A stretch of 64,000 bases of DNA from Sinorhizobium sp. 8-89 (GTDB taxonomy: Bacteria; Pseudomonadota; Alphaproteobacteria; Rhizobiales; Rhizobiaceae): NCBI RefSeq assembly GCF_030124325.1, contig NZ_JASKLR010000001.1, positions 770,200-834,199 of the forward strand, given 5' to 3'. Below the pieces are notes generated by a model. It was not told the origin of the DNA. It made no database searches and saw only the letters and a program-made list of their open reading frames with translations. Position 1 is the first letter of the stretch. Every line of letters begins with the position of its first letter. The position numbers were made by a program, and so were the translations under genes. Shown in pieces: positions 39,036-48,977 of this stretch.

Positions 39036-39487
39036 GCCGAAGGGTCTCGCGCCGGAAGAACGTCCTCCGGGGCATCCTCCTTGCCGCCGAAACCGTGCAT
39101 CTTCATGGCCCATTGTAGCCCGATGACGGCACCCTTGACCGGCTGCAGCAGTGCCAAAGAACTGGCGACCGTGACCGGCGCCCAGATCGCCAGATGCTGC
39201 CAGGTTGAAAGGGGGAAGACGAGGTCGGTCATCATGTAGCCCCCGAGCACCAGGTGGCCGATGATCGTGACGACGATATAAGGGGGGAAATCATCGGCGC
39301 GATGATGATCCATGCGCTCGCCGCAGACGGCACAGGCGTCGACCGACCTGATGAAGGCGCGGAAAAGACGCGCTTCGCCGCAGGCGGGGCACCGGCTGAG
39401 AAAGCCGCGCTTGATCGAGCGCATCACGGGACGTTCGCCATCCTGCATTCCCCCGAGCTGTAGCTCTTCCGTGGCCGTTGCCTTCAT
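39032..39487 (-). CDS. DUF983 family membrane protein with zinc-binding cysteines
   Basis: A 151-residue protein. Two CxxC pairs (Cys33/36 and Cys52/55, in SRCPACGEARLF and CAVCGERM) form a likely zinc ribbon, followed by HHRADDFPPYIV and two membrane helices (about 69-90 and 98-118). This is the DUF983 pattern; in other bacteria such genes often occur near cytochrome oxidase genes, but here the neighbour is rnr. Function unknown. I chose the ATG at 39487 because AAGGA lies 7 bases upstream; ATGs at 39502 and 39514 are alternatives. Confidence 0.85.
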   Translation of the reverse strand: MKATATEELQLGGMQDGERPVMRSIKRGFLSRCPACGEARLFRAFIRSVDACAVCGERMDHHRADDFPPYIVVTIIGHLVLGGYMMTDLVFPLSTWQHLAIWAPVTVASSLALLQPVKGAVIGLQWAMKMHGFGGKEDAPEDVLPARDPSA

Positions 39488-39526
39488 AGCGATATCCTTC
39501 ATGTCCGACCGCATTCCTGTCGGCCG

Positions 39527-41896
39527 CTATCGTCTGCCTCGCGGTGCTCGCGTTCCCGGTCGTTTGCCCGCGCCAGGTCGCTCGCGGCGACCGGCCTTGT
39601 GAAAGGAGCGTGTTGCGGTCGGCATCTTTCGCCCTTCGCTCAACATCTCGAAGCGGAGCGCGCCGGCAAGCGGCACGGCCTCTTCCAGTTTGACGCGCAC
39701 CGGATCACCGAGGCGATAGCCAAGTCCGGATTTTTCACCGGACAGGGCCTGATGGGCCTCATCATAGATGTAATAGTCGCGACCGAGCGTAGATATAGGG
39801 ACAAAGCCGTCGGCGCCATAGGCGGGGAGGGTGACAAAAAGTCCCGCCCTCGTGACTCCGGAGACGCGCCCGTCGAATTCCTCACCGACGCGTCCGTTCA
39901 GGTGATGCGCGATCAACCGATCGATCGTGTCGCGTTCGGCCGCCATTGCGCGCCGCTCGAACGTCGAAATCTCGGCGGCGACGTCGTCAAGCGTACCTTC
40001 CTCCTGCGGTGTCGTCCCACCCGCGCCGAGGCCGAGCGCGGTGATCAGGGCGCGATGCACGACCAGATCCGCATAGCGCCGGATGGGAGAGGTGAAGTGG
40101 GCATACTTCATCAGGTTCAAGCCGAAATGGCCGATATTCTCCGGGCTGTAGATCGCCTGGCTTTGTGAGCGCAGCACCATTTCGTTGACCATGGTCTCGT
40201 AGGGTTTGCCCTCGGCCTTCGAGAGCACGCCGTTGAAATGGTTCGAACGCATGTTACCGCCCTTGACGAGCGAGATGTCGAGCGTCGCCAGGAACTCGCG
40301 AAGCGTCTCCTGCTTGGCGAGCGACGGCTGATCGTGAACACGGTAGATAAGTGCCTGCTGCTTCTGCTCCAGCGTCTCTGCCGCCGCGACATTGGCCTGG
40401 ATCATCATTTCCTCGATCAGCTTGTGCGCGTCGAGTCGTTCCGGCACGAAGACACGGTCGACGGTGCCGTCCGGTTTCAGGATGATCTTGCGCTCTGGCA
40501 TGTTGAGCTCGAGCGGCTGGCGACGATCGCGCCCGCGCGTCAGTATTCGATAGGCTTCCCAGAGTGGCTTCAGGATCGTTTCCAGGATCGGCCCGGTCTT
40601 CTCGTCCGGCGCCCCGTCGATTGCGGCCTGAGCCTGGTTGTAGGAAAGCTTGGCTGCGCTGCGCATCATGATGCGGTGGAACGTGTGTCCGGCCTTGCGA
40701 CCCTCTTTCGAAAAGCGCATCCGAACAGCGATTGCGGGGCGGTCGACGCCTTCCTTCAGTGAGCAAAGATCGTTTGAAATGCGCTCGGGCAGCATCGGTA
40801 CGACACGGTCGGGAAAATAGACCGAATTCCCGCGCTTCAATGCTTCCAGATCGAGCGCAGACTTCGGCTGCACATACCAGGAGACGTCGGCAATCGCGAC
40901 GGTGACGATCACGCCGCCCGGATTGTCGAGTGAGGGATCCGGCTCGGCGTAAACGGCGTCGTCGTGGTCCTTGGCATCGGCGGGATCGATCGTGATCAGC
41001 GGCAGCGACCGCCAGTCCTCGCGGTGTTCCATCGTCGCCGGGCGCGCTGCCTCGGCCTCCTTCAGCACGCGCTCGGAAAAGACGTAGGGTATCCCATGTG
41101 CATGGATGGCGATCATCGAGATCGCCTTCTCCGACGCCACGGAACCGATGACGTTCTGCACCTGGGCGCGCGGCAGCCCGTAGCGTCCGAGGCGGGCAAG
41201 GTGCACCTCCACGAGATCGCCGTCCTGAGCGTCGCCGGTGAAGTCCGGGTCGACCAAAATCTCTTCACCGCGTTTGTCGATCGGCATCAGCCGTCCGCCA
41301 CCGCCGGGCGTGGCTCGAAAGACACCGAGCACGGCATCTTTGCGCTTGTCGAGAATCTTGATGATGCGAGCCGTAAAGGCGGGGCCGCCGCGGTCCTTTG
41401 AGGGGAATATCTTTGCCAGCACCCGGTCGCCGAGGCCGCCGATCGGCGCCTTGCCCTTTGCCTTGCCGACAGCGGATTGCTTGATAAGAACCGCGGGCGC
41501 AACGCCGTCGTCATCCAGCCACTCCGCCGGCCGGCCGATCAATTCGCCATCGATGTCGCGTATCGTGATGTCGAGCACTGTGACAGGCGGCAGGGCACCC
41601 GGACGGACGAGCGATTTGCGCTTCTTTTCGACCAGCCCGTCTTCCTCGAGCGAGCGCAGCAGCGCCTTCAGCTCGACGCGTGCCTCCCCCTTCAAGCCGA
41701 AGGCCTTCGCGATTTCCCGCTTCGACGCCTGCTGCGGGTTCTCGGCGATGAAACGCATCAGCACATCGCGAGGCGGAACCGCGCCGTGAATGATCGTTTC
41801 CTTTTCGGCGGCAGGTGCCGTCTCGGCCGCGCTGCCGTTCTTCTTGCCTGCGCCCTTTACGGGCCGTTGGGTCGGGTCGCGCGGGATTCTGGTCAA
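39527..41896 (-). CDS. rnr: Ribonuclease R
   Basis: A 3'-5' exoribonuclease that degrades structured RNA, 789 residues. The RNB catalytic domain has DPADAKDHDDAVYAE with the metal-binding aspartates, and LCSLKEGVDRPAIAVRM-type blocks follow. An S1 RNA-binding domain and a basic Arg/Lys/Gly-rich tail end the protein. Translation begins at TTG (41896) after AAGGAC, 2 bases downstream of the topA stop, so topA and rnr are tightly linked. Confidence 0.95.
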   Translation of the reverse strand: MTRIPRDPTQRPVKGAGKKNGSAAETAPAAEKETIIHGAVPPRDVLMRFIAENPQQASKREIAKAFGLKGEARVELKALLRSLEEDGLVEKKRKSLVRPGALPPVTVLDITIRDIDGELIGRPAEWLDDDGVAPAVLIKQSAVGKAKGKAPIGGLGDRVLAKIFPSKDRGGPAFTARIIKILDKRKDAVLGVFRATPGGGGRLMPIDKRGEEILVDPDFTGDAQDGDLVEVHLARLGRYGLPRAQVQNVIGSVASEKAISMIAIHAHGIPYVFSERVLKEAEAARPATMEHREDWRSLPLITIDPADAKDHDDAVYAEPDPSLDNPGGVIVTVAIADVSWYVQPKSALDLEALKRGNSVYFPDRVVPMLPERISNDLCSLKEGVDRPAIAVRMRFSKEGRKAGHTFHRIMMRSAAKLSYNQAQAAIDGAPDEKTGPILETILKPLWEAYRILTRGRDRRQPLELNMPERKIILKPDGTVDRVFVPERLDAHKLIEEMMIQANVAAAETLEQKQQALIYRVHDQPSLAKQETLREFLATLDISLVKGGNMRSNHFNGVLSKAEGKPYETMVNEMVLRSQSQAIYSPENIGHFGLNLMKYAHFTSPIRRYADLVVHRALITALGLGAGGTTPQEEGTLDDVAAEISTFERRAMAAERDTIDRLIAHHLNGRVGEEFDGRVSGVTRAGLFVTLPAYGADGFVPISTLGRDYYIYDEAHQALSGEKSGLGYRLGDPVRVKLEEAVPLAGALRFEMLSEGRKMPTATRSFHKAGRRERPGAGKRPGTRAPRGRR

Positions 41897-41898
41897 CG

Positions 41899-44574
41899 TC
41901 AGTCCTTCTTGGCCTTCGCGGCCGTTTTCGATTTGGCCTTCGCGGCGGTCTTCGGCTTGGCGGCCTTTGCCGCGCCGTTCGAGGCAGACTTGGTGGCCCT
42001 TGCCGCCGTTGATTTCGCTTTGGACGCCTTGCCTTTTGTTGGACCGCCCCTGGCCGCGCGTTCGGCAATGAGCGTCAGTGCCTCTTCCACGGTCACGGAT
42101 TGCGGATCCTTGCCCTTCGGCAACGTCGCATTGACCTTGCCCCAGTTAACATAGGGGCCAAACCGCCCGTCGCGCACGGTGATCGGGCCGCCGTCTGGGT
42201 GCTCTCCAAGTTCCTTGAGCGCGGCCGCGGTAGTGCGTCCGCGGGAGCCGTTGGCGCCCTTCGACTCCTTGTCTGCGAGCACCGAAACCGCGCGGTTGAG
42301 CCCGATCGCGAAAACATCCTCGATCGAATCCAGGTTGGCGTAGGTACCGTTGTGAAGGACGAAGGGTCCATAGCGGCCGAGCCCGGTGGAGATCATCTTG
42401 CCGGTTTCCGGATGCGCGCCGATATCGCGCGGCAGCGACAGCAGCGCGATGGCCTTTTCATGGTCGATCGATGCCGGCGTCCAGCCCTTCGGCAGGCTGG
42501 AGCGCTTTGCTTCCTTGCCGTCACCGCGCTGGACGTAGGGTCCGAAGCGGCCGCTGCGGAGCGTGATTTCCTCGCCGGTATGCGGATCCTTGCCGAGGTT
42601 CAGCGGCTCGTTCGACACCGAGGCTTCCGCGTCGCCGTTGGTTTCGGAGGAAAGCTGGCGTGTGTAGTTGCACTCCGGATAGTTGGAGCAGCCGACGAAC
42701 GCACCGTATTTGCCGAGCTTCAGCGAAAGTTTTCCCGTTCCGCAGACCTGGCAGATGCGCGGGTCGCTGCCATCTTCCCGTTTCGGGAAGACGAGTGGCG
42801 CCAGTTCCTCGTTGAGGGCGTCGAGCACGTTGGTGACGCGCAGTTCCTTGGTGTCTTCGACCTGCGAGAAGAAGTCTTTCCAGAACTCGCGCAGGACGTC
42901 CTTCCAGTTGAGGTCGCCAGCGGAAATCTGATCGAGCTTTTCCTCCAGCGACGCGGTGAAATCATATTCCACATAGCGCGTGAAGAAGCTCTCCAGAAAC
43001 GCTGTCACGAGACGGCCCTTGGCCTGGGGCACAAGCTTGCGCTTGTCCGTCGTCACATAGTCCCGGTCAATGAGCGTCGTGACCGTTGCGGCATAGGTCG
43101 AAGGGCGGCCGATGCCGAGTTCTTCCATCTTCTTGATCAGTGTCGCTTCCGAGTAGCGCGGCGGCGGCTCGGTGAAGTGCTGGGTGGCATTGATCTTCTG
43201 CTTGGCGAGATTTTCTCGCGCGTTGATCTCCGGCAGCCGACCTCCCTCGTCGCCATCGTCGGGCTGCTCGCCGTCTTCCTTCATATCGGTGTAAGCGGCA
43301 ATGAAGCCGTCGAAACGGATGACCGAACCGGTAGCTCTGAGACCAGCTTTCTTGCCGCCGTTGTCAGCGGTGATCTCGGCGGTCGTCCGCTCGATTTCGG
43401 CTGAAGCCATCTGGCTCGCGATGCCGCGCTTCCAGACGAGATCGTAAAGTTTGAGCATATCGCCGTCGAGGAAACGGCGCACCTGGTCGGGCACGCGGTT
43501 GAAATCCGTCGGGCGGATGGCCTCGTGCGCTTCCTGGGCGTTCTTCGCCTTGGTGGAATAGAAGCGGGGCTTCTCCGGCAGATACCGTTCACCGAACTGG
43601 GTGCCGATCGCCAGGCGCGCAGCCTCGATCGCTTCGGGCGCCATCTGTACGCCATCGGTACGCATATAGGTGATGAGACCGACGGTCTCGCCGCCGATGT
43701 CGACGCCTTCGTAGAGTTTCTGCGCCACCTGCATCGTGCGCGAGGCCGAGAAGCCGAGCTTGGAAGAGGCGGCCTGCTGCAGCGTCGAGGTGGTGAAGGG
43801 CGGCGCCGGATTGCGCTTGACCGGCTTCGCGTCGACGCTGTCGACGACATAGGTCGCGCCATCGAGCAGCGTTTTCAGCCGGTTGGCCTCCTCGCCGTTG
43901 CCGATCGCCTTCGGCTGCAGCCGCTTGCCGTCGGCGGAAACGAGGCGCGCCTCGAATTCATCGCCGCGCGGCGTCTTCAGGAGCGCCGAGAGGTTCCAGT
44001 ATTCCTCGGTGACGAAGCGTTCGATTTCGGCTTCGCGATCGCAGACGAGACGCAGCGCTACCGATTGCACCCGGCCGGCCGAGCGCGCGCCCGGCAACTT
44101 GCGCCAGAGGACGGGGGAGAGATTGAAACCGACGAGATAGTCGAGCGCCCGTCTGGCGAGATAGGCGTCGACCAGCGAGATATCGATATCACGAGGGTCG
44201 GCCATGGCATCGAGCACGGCCTTTTTCGTGATCGCGTTGAAGACAACACGCTTGACCGGCTTGTCACCGATGACCTTCTTCTTCTTGAGAAGGTCCAGCA
44301 CGTGCCAGGAGATTGCCTCGCCCTCGCGATCCGGGTCAGTCGCGAGGATCAGTCCATCGGACGATTTCACGGCGTCGGCGATATCCTTCATGCGTTTCGC
44401 CGAGGCGCCGTCGACCTCCCAGGACATCTCGAAATCTTCATCCGGGCGGACGGACCCATCCTTGGCAGGCAGGTCCCGCACGTGGCCGAACGAGGCAAGC
44501 ACCTTGTAGCCGGGGCCTAGGTACTTGTTGATCGTCTTGGCCTTGGAAGGCGATTCCACCACTACAACATTCAT
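41899..44574 (-). CDS. topA: DNA topoisomerase I
   Basis: A type IA topoisomerase that relaxes negative supercoils, 891 residues. The TOPRIM domain starts at residue 1 (MNVVVVESPSKAKTINKYLG). The active-site tyrosine is in GLITYMRTDG. One four-cysteine zinc motif is visible (CQVCGTGKLSL then GCSNYPEC), followed by further degenerate repeats. The C-terminus is an Ala/Lys-rich tail typical of high-GC alphaproteobacteria. The ATG at 44574 was preferred to those at 44580 and 44592. Confidence 0.96.
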   Translation of the reverse strand: MNVVVVESPSKAKTINKYLGPGYKVLASFGHVRDLPAKDGSVRPDEDFEMSWEVDGASAKRMKDIADAVKSSDGLILATDPDREGEAISWHVLDLLKKKKVIGDKPVKRVVFNAITKKAVLDAMADPRDIDISLVDAYLARRALDYLVGFNLSPVLWRKLPGARSAGRVQSVALRLVCDREAEIERFVTEEYWNLSALLKTPRGDEFEARLVSADGKRLQPKAIGNGEEANRLKTLLDGATYVVDSVDAKPVKRNPAPPFTTSTLQQAASSKLGFSASRTMQVAQKLYEGVDIGGETVGLITYMRTDGVQMAPEAIEAARLAIGTQFGERYLPEKPRFYSTKAKNAQEAHEAIRPTDFNRVPDQVRRFLDGDMLKLYDLVWKRGIASQMASAEIERTTAEITADNGGKKAGLRATGSVIRFDGFIAAYTDMKEDGEQPDDGDEGGRLPEINARENLAKQKINATQHFTEPPPRYSEATLIKKMEELGIGRPSTYAATVTTLIDRDYVTTDKRKLVPQAKGRLVTAFLESFFTRYVEYDFTASLEEKLDQISAGDLNWKDVLREFWKDFFSQVEDTKELRVTNVLDALNEELAPLVFPKREDGSDPRICQVCGTGKLSLKLGKYGAFVGCSNYPECNYTRQLSSETNGDAEASVSNEPLNLGKDPHTGEEITLRSGRFGPYVQRGDGKEAKRSSLPKGWTPASIDHEKAIALLSLPRDIGAHPETGKMISTGLGRYGPFVLHNGTYANLDSIEDVFAIGLNRAVSVLADKESKGANGSRGRTTAAALKELGEHPDGGPITVRDGRFGPYVNWGKVNATLPKGKDPQSVTVEEALTLIAERAARGGPTKGKASKAKSTAARATKSASNGAAKAAKPKTAAKAKSKTAAKAKKD

Positions 44575-44805
44575 CGTCATTCTCTGAGACAATCTCTTTT
44601 GGCAAAGCGCAAATGCTGCGCGCCGGATGTTGACGCCACGAAATGGACAGGGATTCGGGCGCGGTCAAGGGGTTTCATTGAAAATAGCAACATCGCCATG
44701 GACTGCAACCAAGCGGCAATATCCGAAATTCCGCAACCGAAGGTCGTTTCGTCCTGCGAGTTTGCATGTGCCCCAATGGCGCGTGGCCTTGCCTTTTCTG
44801 GCACG

Positions 44806-45960
44806 TCACTCCTTGGGATTAAGAGACACCAGGCCGGCGCCGTGCCGGCAAAGCTGGCCTGCGAGATCCAGTTCCAGAAGCACGAGGTGGACCTGGGAGG
44901 CGGAGAGCGCGGTATGGCGGATGATGTCGTCGATTTCGACCGGCGTTGGCCCAAGCGCTTCGACGATGCGGTTGCGCTCGCCGTCATCGGGCGCCGCAGG
45001 TGCCGTGCGCGTGTTCTCGATCGCCGGTTCCTTGATGTCGAGGCGCGTAAGGAGGTCGTTGCGCGTGAGCGGCGCGAGCGCTTCCAGAACGTCCGCCGAA
45101 GAGGTCGTGACGGTCGCGCCCTGTTTCAAGAGGTCGTTCGTACCGTGGCAGCGCGGATCGAGTGGCGATCCGGGAACCGCGAAGACCAGCCTGCCGAAGT
45201 CGGCCGCGTAACGGGCGGTGATTAGTGAACCGGAGCGGTTGGCCGCCTCGACGATGGTAACGCCAAGGCTGACGCCGGCGATGAGCCGGTTTCGCCGCGG
45301 AAAATCACGCGCGCGGGGTTCCCAGCCGAATGGCATTTCGCTGATCGCCAGTCCTTCGCCGGATGTCATCTCCTGCAACAGCCCGATATTCTCCGGCGGA
45401 TAAGGCTGGTCGAGGCCGCCGGCAAGCGCTGCGATCGTGCCGGTCTGGAGACTTGCGCGGTGGGCGGCCGTATCGATGCCACGGGCAAGCCCCGAGGTGA
45501 TGACATAGCCTGCAGCCCCCGCATCGCGCGCGACCATGGCGGCGAATTTCGCGCCGCTCACGGAGGCATTGCGCGAACCGACGATGCCGAGGGAGGGGCG
45601 CGTTGCCGCCTGGATATGACCCTTCATGGCAAGTAGCGGCGGAGCGCCGTCGATCTCTCTCAATGCCGGCGGATAGTCCGGCTCGCCGATCCCGACAAAA
45701 ACGGCGCCGAACCGGTGCGCCGCCTCGAGCTCGCGTTCCGCATCTACCGCCGTCGCAATGCGAAATGCACGCTCCGAGCCGCCGCGCCGGGAAAGCTCCG
45801 GCAGTGCTTCAAGAGCGGCCTCTGCCGTGCCGAAGTGATTGATCAGGTCTCGGAAGGTGGCAGGTCCGACATTGTCGCTGCGAATGAGCCTCAGCCAGGC
45901 GATTTTCTGCCGTTCCGTCAGCGCGATTCCTCTTTGTTGGGCGCTGACGTTCAGCATCAT
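44806..45960 (-). CDS. dprA: DNA-processing protein DprA
   Basis: DprA binds single-stranded DNA and loads RecA during natural transformation. The 384 residues include an N-terminal helical domain, a Rossmann fold with [12 protein letters not shown] and [16 protein letters not shown], and a C-terminal winged-helix domain ([20 protein letters not shown]). The gene overlaps plsY by ATGA. Rhizobia are not known as naturally competent, but dprA is conserved in them. Confidence 0.94.
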   Translation of the reverse strand: MMLNVSAQQRGIALTERQKIAWLRLIRSDNVGPATFRDLINHFGTAEAALEALPELSRRGGSERAFRIATAVDAERELEAAHRFGAVFVGIGEPDYPPALREIDGAPPLLAMKGHIQAATRPSLGIVGSRNASVSGAKFAAMVARDAGAAGYVITSGLARGIDTAAHRASLQTGTIAALAGGLDQPYPPENIGLLQEMTSGEGLAISEMPFGWEPRARDFPRRNRLIAGVSLGVTIVEAANRSGSLITARYAADFGRLVFAVPGSPLDPRCHGTNDLLKQGATVTTSSADVLEALAPLTRNDLLTRLDIKEPAIENTRTAPAAPDDGERNRIVEALGPTPVEIDDIIRHTALSASQVHLVLLELDLAGQLCRHGAGLVSLNPKE

Positions 45961-46568
45961 CCCTTTTCTCCGATCCGGCTTTCCGTGCCGCTGAGCAACC
46001 GCTGGATGTTCGCACGGTGTTTGATCCAGGTGATGACGGTCATGATTGCGAACAGCAGCGCTACTTTCCCATATCCGGTGGCATAAAGCACCAGCGGCAC
46101 GATAGCGGTCGCAGTGAGGGCGCTGAGCGACGAGTAGCGCGTGACCTTGGCCATGGTGAGCCAGATTGCGCCGAAGACGAGCACCATGACCGGTGCAAGG
46201 CCCAGCAACACGCCGATGTAGGTTGCGACGCCCTTGCCGCCCTTGAACGAAAGCCAGACTGGATAAAGATGTCCGAGGAAAGCGGCGAGGCCGGCGGCAA
46301 TACCGGCCTCAATACCCCAAAGAGAGGCGACGACGGCGGCGGCTGTGCCTTTGAGGGCATCGAGGAGCAGCGTTGCCGCAGCAAGCTTCTTGTTGCCGGT
46401 TCGAAGCACGTTCGTTGCGCCGATGTTACCCGAGCCGATCTTGCGAACATCGCCGAGGCCTCCCATGCGGGTGAGAACGAGTCCGAAGGGGATCGATCCC
46501 AGAAGATAGCCGAAGACGAGACATACGAACGTCGCGGGCAGCCCGAGCTGCCAGGATAATAACTCCAC
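45957..46568 (-). CDS. plsY: Glycerol-3-phosphate acyltransferase PlsY
   Basis: PlsY transfers an acyl group from acyl-phosphate to glycerol-3-phosphate, the first step of phospholipid synthesis. The 203-residue integral membrane protein has five or more helices and the three conserved motifs GSIPFG, the [12 protein letters not shown] block and FKGGKGVAT. It lies between pyrC-prime and dprA on the same strand. Confidence 0.96.
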   Translation of the reverse strand: MELLSWQLGLPATFVCLVFGYLLGSIPFGLVLTRMGGLGDVRKIGSGNIGATNVLRTGNKKLAAATLLLDALKGTAAAVVASLWGIEAGIAAGLAAFLGHLYPVWLSFKGGKGVATYIGVLLGLAPVMVLVFGAIWLTMAKVTRYSSLSALTATAIVPLVLYATGYGKVALLFAIMTVITWIKHRANIQRLLSGTESRIGEKG

Positions 46569-46597
46569 CGGTTCCTCCCCGCCTGACAGCTCCGGCC

Positions 46598-47890
46598 TTA
46601 CGCTGAATGCACCAGCTTGCCTGCAACATAAGTTTGGACGACCCGTCCGGTAAAGCGGGCATTTTCAAAAGGTGTGTTCTTCGAGCGGGAAACCAGCGCC
46701 TTTTCGTAGAGGACCCAAGGCTCTTCCAGATCGAGAACTGTGATGTCCGCTTTCGCGCCTGGTTTCAGCGTGCCTGCATCGAGGCCGAAGATCGCGGCCG
46801 GGCGCGTCGACATCGCATCGATCAGGCGCATCAGCGGTACTTGGCCGCTGTGGTAGAGCCGAAGGGCTGCCGCCGCGAGGGTTTCGAGGCCGATCGCACC
46901 GTCGGCCGCGTCGGAGAAGGGCAGGCGCTTGGTGTCGACATCCTGCGGATCGTGCGACGATACGATGATGTCGATGGTCCCGTTGGCAAGCGCCTCTGTC
47001 ATTGCGACGCGGTCGTCTTCGCCGCGCAACGGAGGCGACAATTTGAAGAAGGTCCGATATTCGCCGATGTCGTTCTCGTTCAACGTCAGATGATTGATCG
47101 AGATGCCGCAGGTGACATTGGTCCCGCGCTCTCGCGCGGCGCGCACGGCATCGGCCGATTCCGGTACGGAAATCTCCGCGGCGTGGTAAGCGACCCTGGT
47201 CAATCCGGCGATGCGAAGGTCGCGTTCGAGTGGAATGATCTCCGCTTCGCGCGGCACGCCCGCGAGGCCGAGCCAGCTTGCGAGCAGGCCTTCGTTCATG
47301 ACGCCGTTGGCGCCAAGGTATTTGTCGCGGGTCTCAAGAGCGATAACCGCTCCGAATTCGCGCGCATACGTCATCGCGCGGCGCAACACGAGCGTGTCGT
47401 GAACCGGTTGCCGGCCGTTGGTGAAGCAGACAGCGCCCGCGTCGCGAAGTAGTCCGATTTCGGTCATTTCTTCGCCGAGCAGTCCCTTGGTGAGGGCTGC
47501 AGCAGGGTGGACATTGACGAGCGCCTTGTCGCGCGCCGTCTTCTGTACGAATTCCACGAGGGCAATTTCGTCGATGACGGGATCGGTGTCCGGCATGGCG
47601 ATGAACGACGTGACGCCACCCGTCGCTGCAGCCCGCGCAGCCGATTCGATCGTCTCACGATGCTCGCTTCCGGGCTCGCCGACGAAGACACGTGCATCGA
47701 CGAGGCCCGGGACAGCCGCAAGGCCCCCGCAATCCTTCACGAAGGCACCATCCGGTGCGCCCTGGTTCTGGGCGTCGCTACCGGCTGCAAGGATGCGGCC
47801 GTCGCTGCCGACGATGATCGAGCCCGTTTCGTCGAGATTGCGCGAAGGATCGACAATGCGCAGGTTTTTCAGAACGAGTGGTCTGGTCAT
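46598..47890 (-). CDS. pyrC: Dihydroorotase-like protein PyrC', predicted non-catalytic partner of PyrB
   Basis: A 430-residue amidohydrolase-fold protein related to class I dihydroorotase. The zinc motif PGLVDxHxHxREPG is changed to [14 protein letters not shown]: the two histidines are Arg67 and Phe69 and the substrate-binding arginine is Gly71. The later TDHAPH motif reads SSHDPQ. It therefore very probably lacks dihydroorotase activity. In other bacteria such a PyrC-prime (pyrX) is a structural subunit of aspartate transcarbamoylase, and here it overlaps the pyrB stop by 4 bases. An active PyrC must be encoded elsewhere. Confidence 0.93.
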   Translation of the reverse strand: MTRPLVLKNLRIVDPSRNLDETGSIIVGSDGRILAAGSDAQNQGAPDGAFVKDCGGLAAVPGLVDARVFVGEPGSEHRETIESAARAAATGGVTSFIAMPDTDPVIDEIALVEFVQKTARDKALVNVHPAAALTKGLLGEEMTEIGLLRDAGAVCFTNGRQPVHDTLVLRRAMTYAREFGAVIALETRDKYLGANGVMNEGLLASWLGLAGVPREAEIIPLERDLRIAGLTRVAYHAAEISVPESADAVRAARERGTNVTCGISINHLTLNENDIGEYRTFFKLSPPLRGEDDRVAMTEALANGTIDIIVSSHDPQDVDTKRLPFSDAADGAIGLETLAAAALRLYHSGQVPLMRLIDAMSTRPAAIFGLDAGTLKPGAKADITVLDLEEPWVLYEKALVSRSKNTPFENARFTGRVVQTYVAGKLVHSA

Positions 47891-48828
47891 AGGCGCGGCC
47901 CCTGGTTCTGCGAAAGGAGAAGCGTTTCCATCACCGCCATGCGCACGGCAACACCCATCTCGACCTGTTGCTCGATGACGCTCTGCGGACCGTCGGCGAC
48001 TTCGGAAGCGATCTCGACGCCGCGATTCATCGGGCCCGGGTGCATCACCAGCGCATCGTCCTTGGCTGCCTTCAGCTTTTCAGCGTCGAGGCCGTAATAG
48101 TGGAAATATTCGCGCACCGAGGGCACGAAAGAGCCGGTCATGCGCTCGCGCTGGAGCCGCAGCATCATCACTACGTCCGCGTCCTTCAAGCCTTCCGCCA
48201 TGGAATGATAGACCTCGACACCCATCTGCGCGATGCCGGCGGGCAGCAGCGTCGCCGGTGCGACGACGCGCACGCGCGCTCCCATCTCGTTGAGCAGCAG
48301 AATGTTGGACCGGGCGACACGCGAATGCAGCACATCGCCACAGATTGCGACGATGATCCGCGAGAGCTTGCCCTTGGCGCGGCGGATCGTCAGCGCGTCG
48401 AGGAGCGCTTGGGTCGGATGTTCGTGCTGACCGTCGCCGGCATTGACGACCGAGCAGGAGACCTTCTGGGCGAGCAGAGCCGCCGCGCCCGCCGAGGAGT
48501 GGCGCACGACCAGCACGTCGGGATGCATTGCGTTCAGCGTCATCGCCGTGTCGATCAGCGTTTCGCCCTTCTTCACCGAGGAATTGCCGACGGACATGTT
48601 CATGACGTCGGCGCCGAGGCGCTTGCCCGCCAGTTCGAAGGAGGATTGCGTCCGGGTCGAGGCTTCGAAGAAAAGATTGATCTGCGTCAGCCCGCGCAGC
48701 GAGGAGGTTTTCTTCTCCCTCTGCCGGGAGATCTTGACGGCTTCGTCGGCGCGATCGAGCAGGAGGGTGATGTCCTGTTCCGTGAGGCCCTTGATGCCGA
48801 GCAGGTGGCGATGCGGGAAAGTGATCAT
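47887..48828 (-). CDS. pyrB: Aspartate carbamoyltransferase catalytic subunit
   Basis: PyrB condenses carbamoyl phosphate and aspartate in pyrimidine synthesis. The 313 residues have the carbamoyl-phosphate motif [13 protein letters not shown] (53-65) and the [10 protein letters not shown] block. The start [11 protein letters not shown] at 48828 follows AAGG; an upstream in-frame GTG is rejected. It is coupled to the inactive PyrC-prime, and no pyrI-type regulatory gene is nearby, consistent with the dodecameric PyrB-PyrC' type. Confidence 0.95.
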   Translation of the reverse strand: MITFPHRHLLGIKGLTEQDITLLLDRADEAVKISRQREKKTSSLRGLTQINLFFEASTRTQSSFELAGKRLGADVMNMSVGNSSVKKGETLIDTAMTLNAMHPDVLVVRHSSAGAAALLAQKVSCSVVNAGDGQHEHPTQALLDALTIRRAKGKLSRIIVAICGDVLHSRVARSNILLLNEMGARVRVVAPATLLPAGIAQMGVEVYHSMAEGLKDADVVMMLRLQRERMTGSFVPSVREYFHYYGLDAEKLKAAKDDALVMHPGPMNRGVEIASEVADGPQSVIEQQVEMGVAVRMAVMETLLLSQNQGPRL

Positions 48829-48977
48829 GAGCCGCCCTTGCACTCTATAATTTGGCTCGCTCTATAAAGCGTGGTCAGGGGCCGGGCAAGCGGCGCGCCA
48901 CCCCTTCCGCAGAAAACTTGCGTGGGCCTCAGGGCGCGCCTGTTTCGCGCCTGCGAAACTTGCGCTAGAACCGGCCC

